Assembly: GCA_963422465.1 (NCBI GenBank)
Contig: OY730172.1
Location: 3,410,001 to 3,474,000 of the forward strand
Length of the DNA: 64,000 bases
DNA from: Lichina pygmaea
Lineage: Eukaryota; Ascomycota; Lichinomycetes; Lichinales; Lichinaceae
Direction of reading: 5' to 3'
Part shown: positions 9,354 through 20,823 of the stretch, in pieces
How the letters are laid out: each line of letters starts with the position of its first letter
Numbering within the stretch: the stretch's first letter is position 1
Position numbers and translations under genes: made by a program
Notes under the pieces: generated by a model
Seen by the model: only the letters and a program-made list of their open reading frames with translations
Told to the model about the DNA's origin: nothing
Databases searched by the model: none

Positions 9354-12300
9354 ACTCCCTTGTCAAGGGGTGACATCAGGAGCTCAACAACATGACCCCT
9401 AGCAATGTAAAGCACCTGCGATTGCCTGTGTCACTACACGCCAACATGCCAGTACAGACATACACACTTGTTGACTCTGGAGCCAGTAGAAACTACATTT
9501 CAAGACAACTTTACAACACCCTCAGCACTGGAAGGAGACACAAGCAGCAGCCCTATCAGCTCATGATGGCAAATGGACAGACAGAGCTAGTCTGCCACAA
9601 GACACAGCTAATGGAAATAGTTACCAGACACTATGCTGAAAGGATCCACCTTGATATTGTCAAGTTAGCCACTCAGGATATCTATTTAGGGATGCCTTGG
9701 CTAAAGAAGTACAACCCAGTTGTTAACTGGAGGACAGAAGTACTCATGTTTAGGAACTGCACTAACAACACAGCTCAGACCTGTTACCAGCCGCAGAAGG
9801 TGTGGATAGATAAGGGAAGGAGTCCTCAGTGGAACCTCACTGACAGAAAGGACAACTCTCAAGAGAAGAGGTCCACCTTGACAGGCACACCCCAGAACCA
9901 GGTGGCCAAACAGTCAGAGATAAAGAGAGAGGAAGTTGTTAACCCTCTGGAGATCTCTGAAGAGTACTGACCTGGGTATGATAACCTCTTTCAGGAAGAG
10001 ACAACAACAGCAGTGTTGCCTAAGCACTAACCTTGGGATCATGAGATCAAGTTGCAACCAGAGACAGAGCCAGGATTTGGACCAATTTACCAGTTATCAG
10101 AGAAAGAGTTCCAAGTACTTCGCGAGTACCTGGAGGAAAACCTGAAAAAGGGTTTTATTCAAGAATCTCAATTGCCAGCAGGATACCCAATACTATTTGC
10201 ACTGAAGAAAGATAGGAGTCTTTAACTTTGTGTGGACTACAGGAAACTCAACAAAATTACTATCAAGAACTGATATCTGTTGCCAAATGCAAACAAATTG
10301 TGAGACAGGATCAGCCAAGCTACAATCTTCACCAAGCTGGACTTGAAAGAAGCATACAACCTGATACGCATGAAAGAAGGAGAAGAATAGAAGTCAGTCT
10401 TCAGAACCTGATACAGACACTACAAGTATCTGGTTATGCTATTCAGACTCACAAACACACCAGCAACATGTCAAGCATTGATCAACAATATTATCAGAGC
10501 ACACCTGGACCAAACAGCTATCACCTACTTAGAGAACATTCTTGTCTACTTGAACACACAACAGGAACATACCAAACATGCGAAGGATGTGCTATGATGC
10601 CTACAAAAAGCAGAGCTTAAGCTCAACCCAAAGAAATACAAGTTCAACAAACTGGAAGTTGAATTCCTCAGATACATCATAAGAATTGAAAGGATCAAGA
10701 TCAACCCTGAGAAAATCAAAGTGATTCAACAATAGCCAACACTGACATCAGTTAAGAAAGTACAAGCCTTCCTAGGATTTGCTAACTTCAACCAACAGTT
10801 CATCAAGAACTACTCACAGACAGTAACACCACTGACAGAACTCACAAAGAAGGACGTGGAGTACCAGTGGACAGAGAGACAACAAAAAGTATTCCAGCAG
10901 CTTAAGGACACTTGCACCAAGGAACCAGTTCTCCTCAACTTCAAGACAGGCCAACCGACACAAATCAAGACAGACACTTCAGATCAGGCAGTGGGAGTAT
11001 GTTTATGCCAACAGGCAGACAGCAAGTGGTACCCAGTTGCCTACTACTCACGAAAAATAACACAAGTGGAACAAAACTATAATATCCACAACAAAGAGCT
11101 ATTGGCAGTCGTCAACACACTCAAACACTGGAGAGTGTACACGGAAAGCAGTTGTGAACTCACCGTTCTCACAGACCACAAGAATCTGACAACATTCACG
11201 ACAACCAAGAAGCTGAACAGACAACAAGTCAGATAGGCTGAACTCCTAGAGCAACACAAGTTTAAGATCTTGTACACCCCCAGACAAGATAACAGGAGAG
11301 CAGACACACTAAGCTGACAAAAAGACTACATAGAAGATGATGAACACTAAGGAATGATCTTACAGCAGGACCAGCAAAGAAACCTGGTGCCTTGACCACA
11401 GATCAACAAGCTCACAGCAGAAGACACTGAAGAATTAATAAGGAACTACCACAACAACCCAGCACATAGTCACCCAGGAATCACCAAAACCACAGACCTT
11501 ATCCAACAGGCAGGGAACAATGTCATCAACCTCTGACAACATGTCATAAGCTACATCAGCAAATGTCTACTGTGCCAGAAAAACAAACATGGAAGACACA
11601 AGCTATATGGAGAAGGACACCTGAACACAATACCAAGAGACCCATAGGAAGATGTGTCAATGGACTTCATCACAAAACTACCCAAGTCCAAAGACCCAGT
11701 CACAGGAATCACCTATGACTTGATTATAGTGATAGTGGACAGATTCACAAAATATCTGATAGTGGTACTATTCAAGGAGACCCACACAGTAGAACAGTTA
11801 GGACATCTCTTACTGGACAGATTAGTCAGAGACCACAGAGTTCCAATCATGATTATTACAGACAGAGACAAACTCTTCACGTCCAACTACTGGAAGACAA
11901 TCAGTGCAGCCATGGGAACAAAACCCAAAATGTCTACAGTCTATCACTCATGAACAGACAGCCAGACAGAGTGAGCAAACCAAGTCCTGGAGACTTATTT
12001 GTGGCATTACATTAATCAGACCCACAGTAATTAGGTACAATTATTGCCAGTGGCACAGCTGGCAATTAACCAGCACAGATCAGACTCAACAAAGAAATCA
12101 CTATTCTTTGCTAATTTTGGATAACACACAAACATTGGAATGCTAAGCAGAGCTTCACCAAACACAGAGAAAGCACTCCAACATGACAAGCTCCTATGAC
12201 AAACACACACAATGATAAGGCACTACCTTCAAAAGACCTCAGAAAAGATGTGATGCCAGATAGACAAAAATCAAAAATAGCACCTCAGCTGAAGAAGGGG

Positions 12301-12669
12301 GATAAAGTCTACCTCCTCACAAAGAATTGGAAAATCAAGAAACCAAGAACAAAGAAACTAGACTATGTCAAGGTCAGACTATTTTCAGTCAAAGAAAGAA
12401 CTGGACCAGTCAACATCAGACTGCGACTACTGAGAGATGCTCAGGTACACCCAAACTTTCACATCTCAATGATCAAGTTAGCTGACCAGAGCACACCCTT
12501 GCAGAAAACATTTCATTACCAACCAGAGGAGGAACAGGAATTCAAGGTCAAACAGATCCTGAAGAGGAAAGGTCAGCGATACCTTGTCAAGTGGAAAAAC
12601 TACCCAGACTTGGAAAATACCTGGGAACCACTCAGGAACCTTGTAAACTGCCAGCTCCTCCTGCAGTAG
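9354..12669 (+). pseudogene. pol of B1 (fossil): PR-RT-RNaseH-IN-chromodomain
   Basis: Polyprotein relic. Protease with VDSGAS near 9470; RT from about 10030 to 10800; RNase H with TDTSDQAVG near 10975 and TDHKN near 11170; integrase core with MDFITKLPKS (11660) and the D-x35-E region; and a C-terminal chromodomain ([10 protein letters not shown], 12580-12660) that defines chromoviruses and targets integration to chromatin. Heavily broken. Its frame is -1 relative to gag, as in the other A and B copies. Confidence 0.8.
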
Positions 12670-13132
12670 TTCTGGCAGAAGCAGGACTGAACAGCTTGGC
12701 CTGCAGCGTGGATGTGTCAATGACTGTCACTGACAAGTCTTCACTATCCACCTCCATTTCAGCAACAAGGCACTGGAGCTTCTTCTTTGCTTGACCCTCA
12801 GCACCTTCAAGAACTTTTCACTTTCAGGACACACAAGCCTGCAGCTTGGCAAGCTACTCAACAAGAGCATCCTGCTTGGCCTCATCAACAGCCAAATCCT
12901 TGCGAAGGTTATCTCAGGTCATGTTCAGTGACTCCCAAGAAAGTGACACACAGGACTTCCCACAACAAGTGCATTCAGCACACTTCAATTTATTATTGTT
13001 GTCAGACATTCAGAAGCAGAGCTTGTGGTTCAAAACACAGAAGTCACACAGAGCAAGTGATACAAAGTTATGATCACAGATCTGGGCTGCCAGTTGTTTT
13101 CGGTAAGCAGAGGCATGTGATTTTGCAGACAT
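12632..13132 (-). pseudogene. Antisense Cys-rich/coiled-coil frame of B1
   Basis: On the strand opposite the element, between pol and the 3' LTR. It starts at 13132, 44 bp inside the LTR edge. It is the B-family version of the antisense protein described at 17044: a cysteine cluster, the segment with SWESLN, and a Lys/Gln/Leu-rich helix. Its end overlaps the chromodomain codons in antisense. It is a relic in this copy. Confidence 0.6.
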
Positions 13133-13176
13133 ACTCAAGAATTCATCAGGACAATGAATGAAGAAGAGGAGGGTAG

Positions 13177-13641
13177 TGTTACAACCCATGGGATAGGAGC
13201 CACTTATTTATAGGCAATCAGGCTATGAGCCAGGCAAGAGGACACTATGGAAGTGAAGTGACCAACCAACAAGGGGTCATGTGACTGTTGAGACACACAC
13301 AGGAGTCTTGACACAGCATGCGTGAAGTATCAAGACAATCTCACCAGTCTTGACATCAAGACTGTCAAGACAATCTTGATTGTCTTGACAGGCCAGCACT
13401 ATATAGTCTGGTGATAGTTCTCTTATGGAACAATCATCTTCAACTCATGTTGTGATCTAGACAACTAGATCTACTTCAATACAATCCTTTGTACAAAGCT
13501 ATTGATCAGGTGTCACCACCACCATGTTCCACCAAACCCCTTCACACTCCTTGACACTCCTCTCCTGCGAGAACCAACCTGCCTTCCACCTCTCACTCTA
13601 ATCCTATACTCGGATAGGACAGTACAGTACAGACTGCAACA
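13177..13641 (+). repeat. 3' LTR of B1 (family B)
   Basis: TGTTACAACCCATGGG to GCAACA, 465 bp, preceded by the polypurine-rich GAAGAGGAGGGTAG. It has fewer U3 tandem units than the 5' LTR. The CTATAAATAAG antisense TATA (plus-strand TTATTTATAGG) lies about 30 bp inside the LTR, upstream of the antisense frame. Confidence 0.9.
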
Positions 13642-13646
13642 AAAAG

Positions 13647-14652
13647 TTACTGTCAAGAAAGTCTTTCAGAGAGGAGGTTTGGATAGAAGATAGAAAACAA
13701 GCTGTGCGAAATTTAAAATAGAGATCTAGAGGTAAAAGAAAAAGCTCACTCTCTAATAGAAAAGAAGGAGTGGCTTTGAAAGCACCCTTAATAAGTCTCA
13801 GACATTTGTTTTGGAATATGATAAGAGGAAATATTAGAGGATTTTCTGAGTGGGTTGAACCAAATTCCCACCGCATAGCTCAGTACAGATCTGAGTATTG
13901 CAGTGTACACAAAGTGTGCTGTGAGAACTGGAAAGCCCCAGGTAGAGTAAGAGGTTCTAGAAAAAGAAGATAGTGCTTTTTGTGTTTTTTGAAGAATAAT
14001 TCTCTGGTGTTTGTGCCAGTGGAGTTTGGCATCCAGGTACACTCCCAATACTCGCACTTCTTCTTTTGGTTTTAGAATCACATTCCCAAGTCTAAGCTTG
14101 AGCTGCAGATTGTCTGATCTTCTTCTGGAAAAATAAAGTATTTCATATTTCTCAGGAGAGAAGACTATTCCATGTCTTGCAGTCCAAGATAGATATTTAA
14201 GATGTGTATTCTTCAACTTCAGAAGGTTGCTTTTAAGAGAGTGTCCAAATGCAAGCAGATTTGTATCATCTGCAAATCCCAGAGCAGAAACACCAGTAGT
14301 AGGAGAATGTACAGTCTTATGAAGTTCAGAAATATAGAATAGAAAAAGAATAGGAGACAAAGGGGAATCTTGAGAGACTCCACAGTGAATAGGAATAGAA
14401 GAGGACTCAGAGTCATCAAAAACTAGAGTGGTGGTACGTCTGGTACAGAAAGAGAAGATCCAAGAAGTTAGCCAGAGAGGGATTCCTTTTCTCTCCAGAA
14501 TCTTTTGAAGAATCTCTGGAAGAACTCTGTCATATGCTCCTGAGATGTCCAGAGAAAGTAGAGATGCAACCATACCTTCTTTCCAGACTTTTTCCACTTG
14601 GGAAGTTAGAAGGAAAAGTGCTGATTCAGTTGATCTGTCTTTCCTAAACCCT
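13647..14652 (-). pseudogene. L0 ORF2, reverse-transcriptase core
   Basis: Matches L1 ORF2 from the RT fingers to the thumb. The order read leftwards is FRKDRSTESALFLLTSQVEK, SLDISGAYDRVLP, SIPIHCGVSQDSPLSP, GFADDTNLLAFG, LGVYLDAKLHWHKH and CLRLIKGAFKA. The motif after GV differs from L1 (SQDSP instead of PQGSP), as in L3. This suggests L0 and L3 come from a slightly different lineage or share decay at this site. Confidence 0.8.
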
Positions 14653-14666
14653 ATCTGGATTTCTGG

Positions 14667-14940
14667 TCTGGCAAGTTTTCTTTTCAGAGCTGGAGTTCCT
14701 GACTTCCCTACCCCACTATGTGTGTGTGGCCAAGCAGAAGAAACTGCAAAACATATCACCTCTTCATGCTCTCTTTATTCAAGACAAAGACAACAAGTCT
14801 TTTTTAATCCCCAAGACTTCACCACTATTATTTCAAACTCAGAGCTACTACAGAAGTTCTTGTACTGGTTTATGTCTTTGAAAAGACTAAACCAGTTTAA
14901 TCTAGCTTTCAAACTCCACTATTCCCAATCCAATATCTAG
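14667..14940 (+). pseudogene. L2 ORF2 C-terminal fragment
   Basis: Open to its natural stop. It holds the terminal zinc motif C-x-C-x8-H-x4-C (LCVCGQAEETAKH) and ends LHYSQSNI, very close to L1. It has no start of its own and is only the truncated tail of ORF2. Confidence 0.85.
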
Positions 14941-15113
14941 ATTCTCTTCTCTTACCGGAAACTTCAAGATTTCTTTTGTTACATTCCCTAGTCACACCCT
15001 GCCTTCAGTTTTTATCCCTTCAAAGATTTTCTGAAGGAGTTCACTATTAGCTAGAAGATCTGCATGGCTGTAAAGCTACTACCAGTGTAAGAATCAAATA
15101 AAATAAAATAAAA
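14667..15113 (+). mobile_element. LINE L2, 5'-truncated plus-strand copy
   Basis: A 447-bp insertion in the opposite orientation inside L0, flanked by a perfect 14-bp target duplication ATCTGGATTTCTGG (14653-14666 and 15114-15127). It contains the last 91 codons of ORF2 (to 14940), the 3' UTR and a tail AATCAAATAAAATAAAATAA. A textbook 5'-truncated product of target-primed reverse transcription. Confidence 0.93.
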
Positions 15114-15127
15114 ATCTGGATTTCTGG

Positions 15128-15462
15128 CAAGAGTTTAGCCTCTTCTGCTACCTTGCTTAGTCTGGCTACTGTAATAGCTTCCATCAGCTTGCCAGTTGTG
15201 TTTAGCAGAGCTATAGAGCACCAGGCTTTAGCTTGATTATAGATTCTCTTGCCAGGTTTTCTTAGACAGACTGTTTTTGCATTCTTGAATCTCTCTGGAA
15301 AGTATTCCTGTCTCCAGCATGTTGATGTGAGAACAGCTATAGCTTGGCAGAACTTGGGACCCAGAGCTTTCAGAAATCCATTTGGCAGCTTGTCTTTTCC
15401 TCCTGCTGTAAAAGATTTCTTCTTGTTCAGAATTTCCTCCACTTCTTCAGTGGTAACCTCCT
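15128..15462 (-). pseudogene. L0 ORF2, segment N-terminal to the RT core
   Basis: Corresponds to L1 ORF2 residues about 347-455: motifs KSFTAGGKDKLPNGFLKALG, KTVCLRKPGK and LLNTTGKLMEA. The 5' truncation point of L0 lies at the right end, immediately before the target duplication at 15463. Non-coding relic. Confidence 0.75.
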
Positions 15463-15475
15463 GACCGGCAGGAAT

Positions 15476-15497
15476 AGTGACAGAACCAACAACAGTA
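15476..15497. other. Sliver between L0 and L3, probably D LTR
   Basis: Twenty-two bases between the L0 target duplication and the L3 tail. It continues the old target sequence also seen at 1222-1261. Assigned to the D LTR only by position. Confidence 0.3.
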
Positions 15498-15718
15498 TTT
15501 TTTATTTATTTATTTGTTTGATTCTTACACTGATAGTAGCTTTTCAGCCATGCAGATCTTCTAGCTAAGAGTGATTTTCTTCAGAAAACCTTTAGAGAAA
15601 TAAAAACTGAAGACTGGGGGTGACTAGAGAATGTAGCAAAAGAAAATCTTGTAGTGACTGGTGGAGAGAAAACTTCTAGATATTAGAGTGAATAGTGGAG
15701 TTTGAAAGCCAGATTAAA

Positions 15719-16397
15719 CTAGTTCAGTCTTTTCAAAGACATGAACCAGTATAGAAACTTCTGTAGAAGCTCTGGGTTTGAAATAATAGAAGTGAAATCT
15801 TGAGAATTGAAAGAAGCTTGCTGTCTTTGACTTGAATAAAGAGAGCATGAAGAGGTGATATGTTTCACTGTCTCTTCTGCTTGACCACAGACACATAAAA
15901 GAGTAGGAAAATCTGGAACTCCAGCTCTGAATAGAAAACTTGCCAGGCCAATTCTCCCAGTTCTGGTTTGTAGTAGCAGACTTGCCTCAGCTTTCTGTAG
16001 CTCTTTGTAGAGCTTCAGGTTGTTGTGGTGAGGCTTTTGAGAAAACACCTGCCACCCAGAGTAGCTTCTTCTTTTCTTCTTCTTCTATTGGTTTTCCTAC
16101 TCTTTAACAAAGAGTTTCTGTAGTTCTTTCTTTAAACTAGCCTAGTTAGTAGTTAATTAGTTTAACCAAGTGAACTTCCAATAGAGAGAGATAGTTGAGG
16201 ATTTCTTTAAAAGTTTCTTCACAGAAGAGACATAGTGGGAGATATTAGAAAAGATATTGTCCAGAAGTGTTTTCAGAGAGAAGGTTTGAATAGAAGAGAG
16301 AAAACAGACTGTGCAAAATTTGAAATAGAGATCTAGAGGTAAAAGAAAAAGCTCACTCTCTAATAAGAAAGATGGAGTGGCTTTGAAGGCATCTCCA
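15719..16397 (-). pseudogene. L3 ORF2 C-terminal part
   Basis: Ends with KRLN at 15719. It contains the terminal zinc motif (LCVCGQAEETVKH) at about 15845-15905 and the stretch SFLLESELFLLPLDLYFKF near 16340, then stops at the CTCCA target of the A2/B2 insertion. Decayed. Confidence 0.75.
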
Positions 16398-16999
16398 TGT
16401 TGCAGTCTGTACCATGCTGTCCTAACCGAGTGTAGGATTAAGGGCAAGATGCAGAAGGTGGGTTGGTTCTCGCAGAAGAGGAGTGTCAAGGAGTGCGAAG
16501 GGGTTTGGTGGAACATGGTGGTGGTGACACCTGATCAATGGCTTCATACAAAGAGATTGTATTGAAGTAGATCTAGTTGTCTGGATCACAACATGAGTTG
16601 AAGATGATTATTCCATAAGAGAACTATCACCAGACTATATAGTGCTGGCCTGTCAAGATGATCAAGATTGTCTTGACAGTCTTGACGTCAAGACTGGTGA
16701 GATTGTCTTGACAGTTCCACTATGTTATACACCCTGTGTCAAGACTGGTGAGATTGTCTTAATGCTTCATGCATCCTGCGTCAAGACTGGTAAGATTGTC
16801 TTGATGCTTCATGTATACTGTGTTGAGACTGGTGAGATTGTCTTGATACTTCATGCATACTGTGTCAAGACTCCTGTGTGTGTCTCGACAGTCACATGAC
16901 CCCTTGTTGGTTGGTCACTTGACTTCCATGGTGTCCTCTTGCCTGGCCTGTGGCCTGATTGCCTATAAATAAGTAGCTTCCATCCCATGGGTTGTAACA
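16398..16999 (-). repeat. 3' LTR of B2 (family B), possibly chimeric with A2
   Basis: TGTTGCAGTC to GTTGTAACA. The antisense TATA box TATAAATA is at 16964-16971, 80 bp before the antisense start at 17044. The U3 repeats at 16650-16890 alternate GTCTTGA and TCAAGAC arms. The first ~140 bp is shared by A and B LTRs and could come from A2. Confidence 0.85.
16964..16971 (+). promoter_or_regulatory. Antisense TATA box in the B-type LTR
   Basis: TATAAATA on the strand opposite the element, within the 5' end of U3. It is placed so that transcription would start near the LTR/internal border and run into the antisense frame. The A-type LTR has a differently spelled box (TATATAAAG) at the same relative place. 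Promoter activity is inferred. Confidence 0.55.
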
Positions 17000-17043
17000 C
17001 TACCCTTCTCTCCTTCATTCATCATCCTGATGAATTCTTGAGT

Positions 17044-17544
17044 ATGTCTGCAAAATCATGTACCTCTGCTTACTGAAAACAACTGGCAGCCCAGATCTGT
17101 GATCATAACTTTCTGTCGCTTGCTCTGTGTGACTTCTGTGTTTTGAACTACAAGCTCTGCTTCCAAATATCTGACAACAACAATAAGTTGAAGTGTGCTG
17201 AATGCACTCATTGTGGGAAGTCCTGTGTATCACTTTCTTGGGAGTCACTGAATATGACCCAGGATAACCTTCGCAAGAATTTGGCTGTTGATGAGGCCAA
17301 GCGGGATACTCTTGTTAAGCAGCTTGCCAAGCTGCAGGCTTGTGTGTCCCAAAAGCAAAAGGTTCTTGAAGGTGCTGAGGGTCAAGCAAAGAAGAAGCTC
17401 CAGTGTCTTGTTGCTGAAATAGAGGTGGATGGTGAAGACTTGTCAGCGACAGTCATTGATGTGTCTGCGCTGCAGGCCATACTGTTCAGTCCTACTTCTG
17501 CCGGAACTGCTGCAGGAGGAGCTGGCAGTTTGCGAGGTTCCTGA
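17044..17544 (+). pseudogene. Antisense Cys-rich/coiled-coil frame of B2 (family-B type)
   Basis: A 501-bp frame opposite the element between the 3' LTR and pol, open from 17143 to its end. The N-terminal part has LCDFCVLNYKLCF and then KLKCAECTHCGKSC, a cysteine array suggesting a zinc-binding fold. It is followed by SWESLNMTQDNL and a charged Lys/Gln/Leu helix (about 85-135) that looks like a coiled coil. The tail is Ala/Gly-rich. It ends overlapping the last codons of pol in antisense. In an 86-residue block, 57 residues equal the A1 version by hand count, and most other changes are conservative. The family is not one I can name; DNA or RNA binding is a guess from the cysteines. Confidence 0.65.
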
Positions 17545-20500
17545 GTAGTTCCCAGGTATTTTCCGAGTCTGGGTAGTTTTTCCACTTGACAAGGTATCGC
17601 TGACCTTTTCTCTTCAGGATCTGTTTGACCTTGAATTTCTGTTCTTCCTCTGGTTGGTAATAAAATATTTCCTGCAAGGGTGTGCTCTGGTCAGCTAATT
17701 CAATCATTGAGATATGAAAGTTTGGGTGTACCCGAGTGTCTCTCAGTAGTCACAGTCTGATGTTGACTGGTCCAGTTCTTTCTTCGACTGAAAATAGTCT
17801 GACCTTGACATAGTCCAGTTTCTTTGTTCTTGGTTTCTTGACTTTCTAATTTTTTGTGAGGAGGTAGACTTTATCCCCCTTCTTTAGCTGAGGTGCTATT
17901 TTCAATTTCTTGTCTATTTGATATTGTATTCTTTCTGAGGTCTCTTGAAGGTAGTGCCTTATCATCATGTGTGTTTGTCATAGGAGCTTGTCATGTTAGA
18001 GTGCTTTCTCCGTGTTTGGTGAAGCTCTGCTTAGCATCCTGATGTTCGCATGTTGTCCAAAATTGGCAAAAAATAGTGATTCCTTTGTTGAGTCTGATCT
18101 GTGCTGGTTGATTGCCAGCTGTGCCACCGGTAATAACTGTACCTAATTGCTGTGGGTCTGGTTGATGTAATACTGTAAGTAAGTCTCCAGGACTTGGTTT
18201 GCTCACTCTGTCTGGCTGTCAGTTCATGGGTGATAGACCATAGACATTTTGGGTTTTGTTCCTATGGCTGCACTGATTGTCTTCCAGTAGTTGGATGTGA
18301 AGAGTTTGTCTCTATCTGTAATGATCATGATTGGAACTCTGTAGTCTCTGACCAATCTGTCCAGTAAGAGGTGTCCTAACTGTTCTGCTGTGTGGGTCTT
18401 CTTGAATAGTACCACTATTAGATATTTTGTGAATCTGTCCACCATCACCATAATCAAGTTGTAGGTGATTCCTGTGACTGGGTCTTTGGACTTGGGTAGC
18501 TTGGTGATGAAGTCTATTGACACATCTTCCCACAGGCCTCTTGGTATCATGTTCAGGTGTTCTTCTCCATATAGCTTGTGTCTTCTGTGTTTGTTTTTCT
18601 GGCACAGTAGACATTTGCTGATGTAGCTTGTGACATGTTGTCAGAGGTTGATGACATTGTTCCCTGCCTGTTGGATAAGGTCTGTGGTCTTGGAGATTCC
18701 TGGGTGACCATGTGCTGGGTTATCATGGTAGTTCCTTATTAATTCTTCAGTGTCTTCTGCCGTGAGCTTGTTGATCTGTAGTCAAGGTACCAGGTTTCCT
18801 TGCTGGTCCTGCTGTAAGATTGTTCCTTGATGTTCATCATCTTCCATGTGGTCTTTTCGTCAGCTTAGTATGTCTGCTCTCCTGTTGTCTTGTATGGGGG
18901 TGTACAAGATCTTAAACTTGTGTTGCCCTAGGAGTTCAGCCCATCTGACTTGCTGTCTGTTCAGCTTCTTGGTTGTCGTGAACGTGGTCAGATTCTTGTG
19001 GTCTGTGAGAACAGTGAGTTCAGAACTGCTTTCTGCATACACTCTCCAGTGTTCAAGTGTGTTGACGACTGCCAGTAGCTCTTTGTTGTGGATATCATAG
19101 TTTTGTTCTGCTTGTGTTATTTTTCGTGAGTAGTAGGCAACTGGGTACCACTTGCTGTCTGCCTGTTGGCATAAACATGCTCCCACTGCCTGATCTGAAG
19201 TGTCCATCTTGATTTGTGTTGGTTGGCCTGTCTTGAAGTTGAGGAGAACTGGTTCCTTGGTGCAAGTGTCCTTGAGCTGCTGGAATACTTTTTGTTATCT
19301 CTCTGTCTACCGGTACTCCACGTCCTTCTTTGTAAGTTCTGTCAGTGGTGTTGCTGTCTGTGAGTAGTTCTTGATAAACTGTCAGTTGAAGTTGGCAAAT
19401 CCTAGGAAGGCTTGTACTTCCTTAACTGATGTCAGTGTTGGCTATTTTTGAATCACTTTGATTTTCTCAGGGTTGATCTTGATCTCTTCAATTCCTATGA
19501 TGTATCTGAGGAATTCAACTTCCAGTTTGTTGAACTCACATTTCTTTAGGTTGAGCTTGAGCCCTGCCTTTTGTAGCCATCGTAGAACATCCTTCACATG
19601 TTTGGTATGTTCCTGTTGTGTGTTCAAGTAGACAAGAATGTTGTCCAAGTAGGTGATAGCTGTTTGGTCCAGGTGTGCTCTGATAACATTGTTGATCAAT
19701 ACTTGACATGTTGCTGGTGTGTTTGTAAGTCTGAATGGCATAACCAGATATTTGTAGTGTCTGTATCAGGTTCTGAAGGCTGTCTTCTATTCTTCTCCTT
19801 CTTTCATGTGTATCAGGTTGTATGCTTCTTTCAAGTCCAGCTTGGTGAAGATTGTAGCTTGGCTGATCCTGTCTCGCAATTTGTTCACATTTGGCAACAG
19901 ATATCAGTTCTTGATGGTAATGTCGTTGAGTTTCCTGTAGTCCACACAAAGTCAAAGACTCCCATCTTTCTTCAGTGCAAATAGTATTGGGTATCCTGCT
20001 GGTGATTGAGATTCTTGAATGAAACTCTTTTTCAGGTTTTCCTCCAGGTACTCGCGAAGTACTTGGAGCTCTTTCTCTGATAACTGGTAAATTGGTCTAA
20101 ATCCTGGCTCTGTCCCTGGTTACAACTTGATCTCATGATCCCAAGGTTGGTGCTTAGGCAACACTGCTGTCATTATCTCTTTCTGAAAGAAGTTATCATA
20201 CCCAGGTCAGTACTCTTCAGAGATCTCCAGAGAGTTAACAACTTCCTCTCTCTTCATCTCTGACTGTTTGGCCACCTGGTTCTGGGGTGTGCCTATCAAG
20301 GCAGACCTCTTCTCTTGAGAGTTGTCCTTTCTGTCAGTCAGATTCCACTGAGGACTCCTTCCCTTATCTGTCCACACTTTCTACAGCTGGTAACAGGTCC
20401 AAGCTGTGTTGTTAGTGCAGTTCCTAAACATGAGTACTCCTGTTCTCCAGTTAACAACTAGGTTGTACTTCTTTAGCCAAGGCATCCCCAAATAGATATC

Positions 20501-20823
20501 CTGAGTGGCCAACTTGACAATATCAAGGTGGATCCTTTCTGCATAGTGTCCGGTAACTATTTCCATTGGCTACGTCTTGTGGCAGACTAGCTCTGTCTGT
20601 CCATTTGCCATCGTGAGCTGATAGGGCTACTGCTTGCGTCTTCTTCCAGTGCTGAGGGTGTCGTAAAGTTGTCTTGAAATGTAGTTTCCACTGGCTCCAG
20701 AGTCAACAAGTGCGTATGTCTGTACTAGCGTGTTGGCGTGTAGTGACACAGGCAATCACAGGTGCTTTGTGTTGCTAGGGGTCATGTTGTTGAGCTCCCG
20801 ATGTCACCCCTTGACAAGGGAGT
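17492..20823 (-). pseudogene. pol of B2 (fossil)
   Basis: Read leftwards: protease region (about 20700), RT with a KKCEFNKLEVEFLRYIIGIE-type segment (19500-19560), RNase H with TDHKNLTTF (about 18990), integrase core MDFITKLPKSKDP (18224-18525) and chromodomain [16 protein letters not shown] (17540-17610). Broken. Confidence 0.8.

Larger units (their letters stand above)
2023..13641 (+). mobile_element. Chromovirus B1 (family B, Ty3/Gypsy), split by LINE L1
   Basis: LTRs 2023-2529 and 13177-13641. The internal part is 2530-2731 plus 8038-13176. The 5-bp target duplication AAAAG is at 2018-2022 and 13642-13646, inside LINE L0. Parts in order: gag, protease, RT, RNase H, integrase, chromodomain, then the antisense frame. 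Its LTRs differ in length because of U3 repeat number. It is broken throughout, with well over ten breaks, and carries the full-length LINE L1 in gag. It is older than A1 or A3 by divergence and by nesting. Confidence 0.9.
1275..15462 (-). mobile_element. LINE L0 (Tad-like, 5'-truncated), split by B1 and L2
   Basis: A minus-strand LINE with its 3' tail on the left (T-rich run then GATTTGATTCTTACACTG) and its truncated 5' end near 15462. Own sequence is 1275-2022, 13647-14666 and 15128-15462. The target duplication is GACCAGCAGGAAT (1262-1274) against GACCGGCAGGAAT (15463-15475), 12 of 13 identical. B1 interrupts it with TSD AAAAG, and the plus-strand LINE L2 interrupts it with a 14-bp TSD. 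It covers the ORF2 reverse transcriptase and C terminus only, so it was dead on arrival. Confidence 0.85.
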
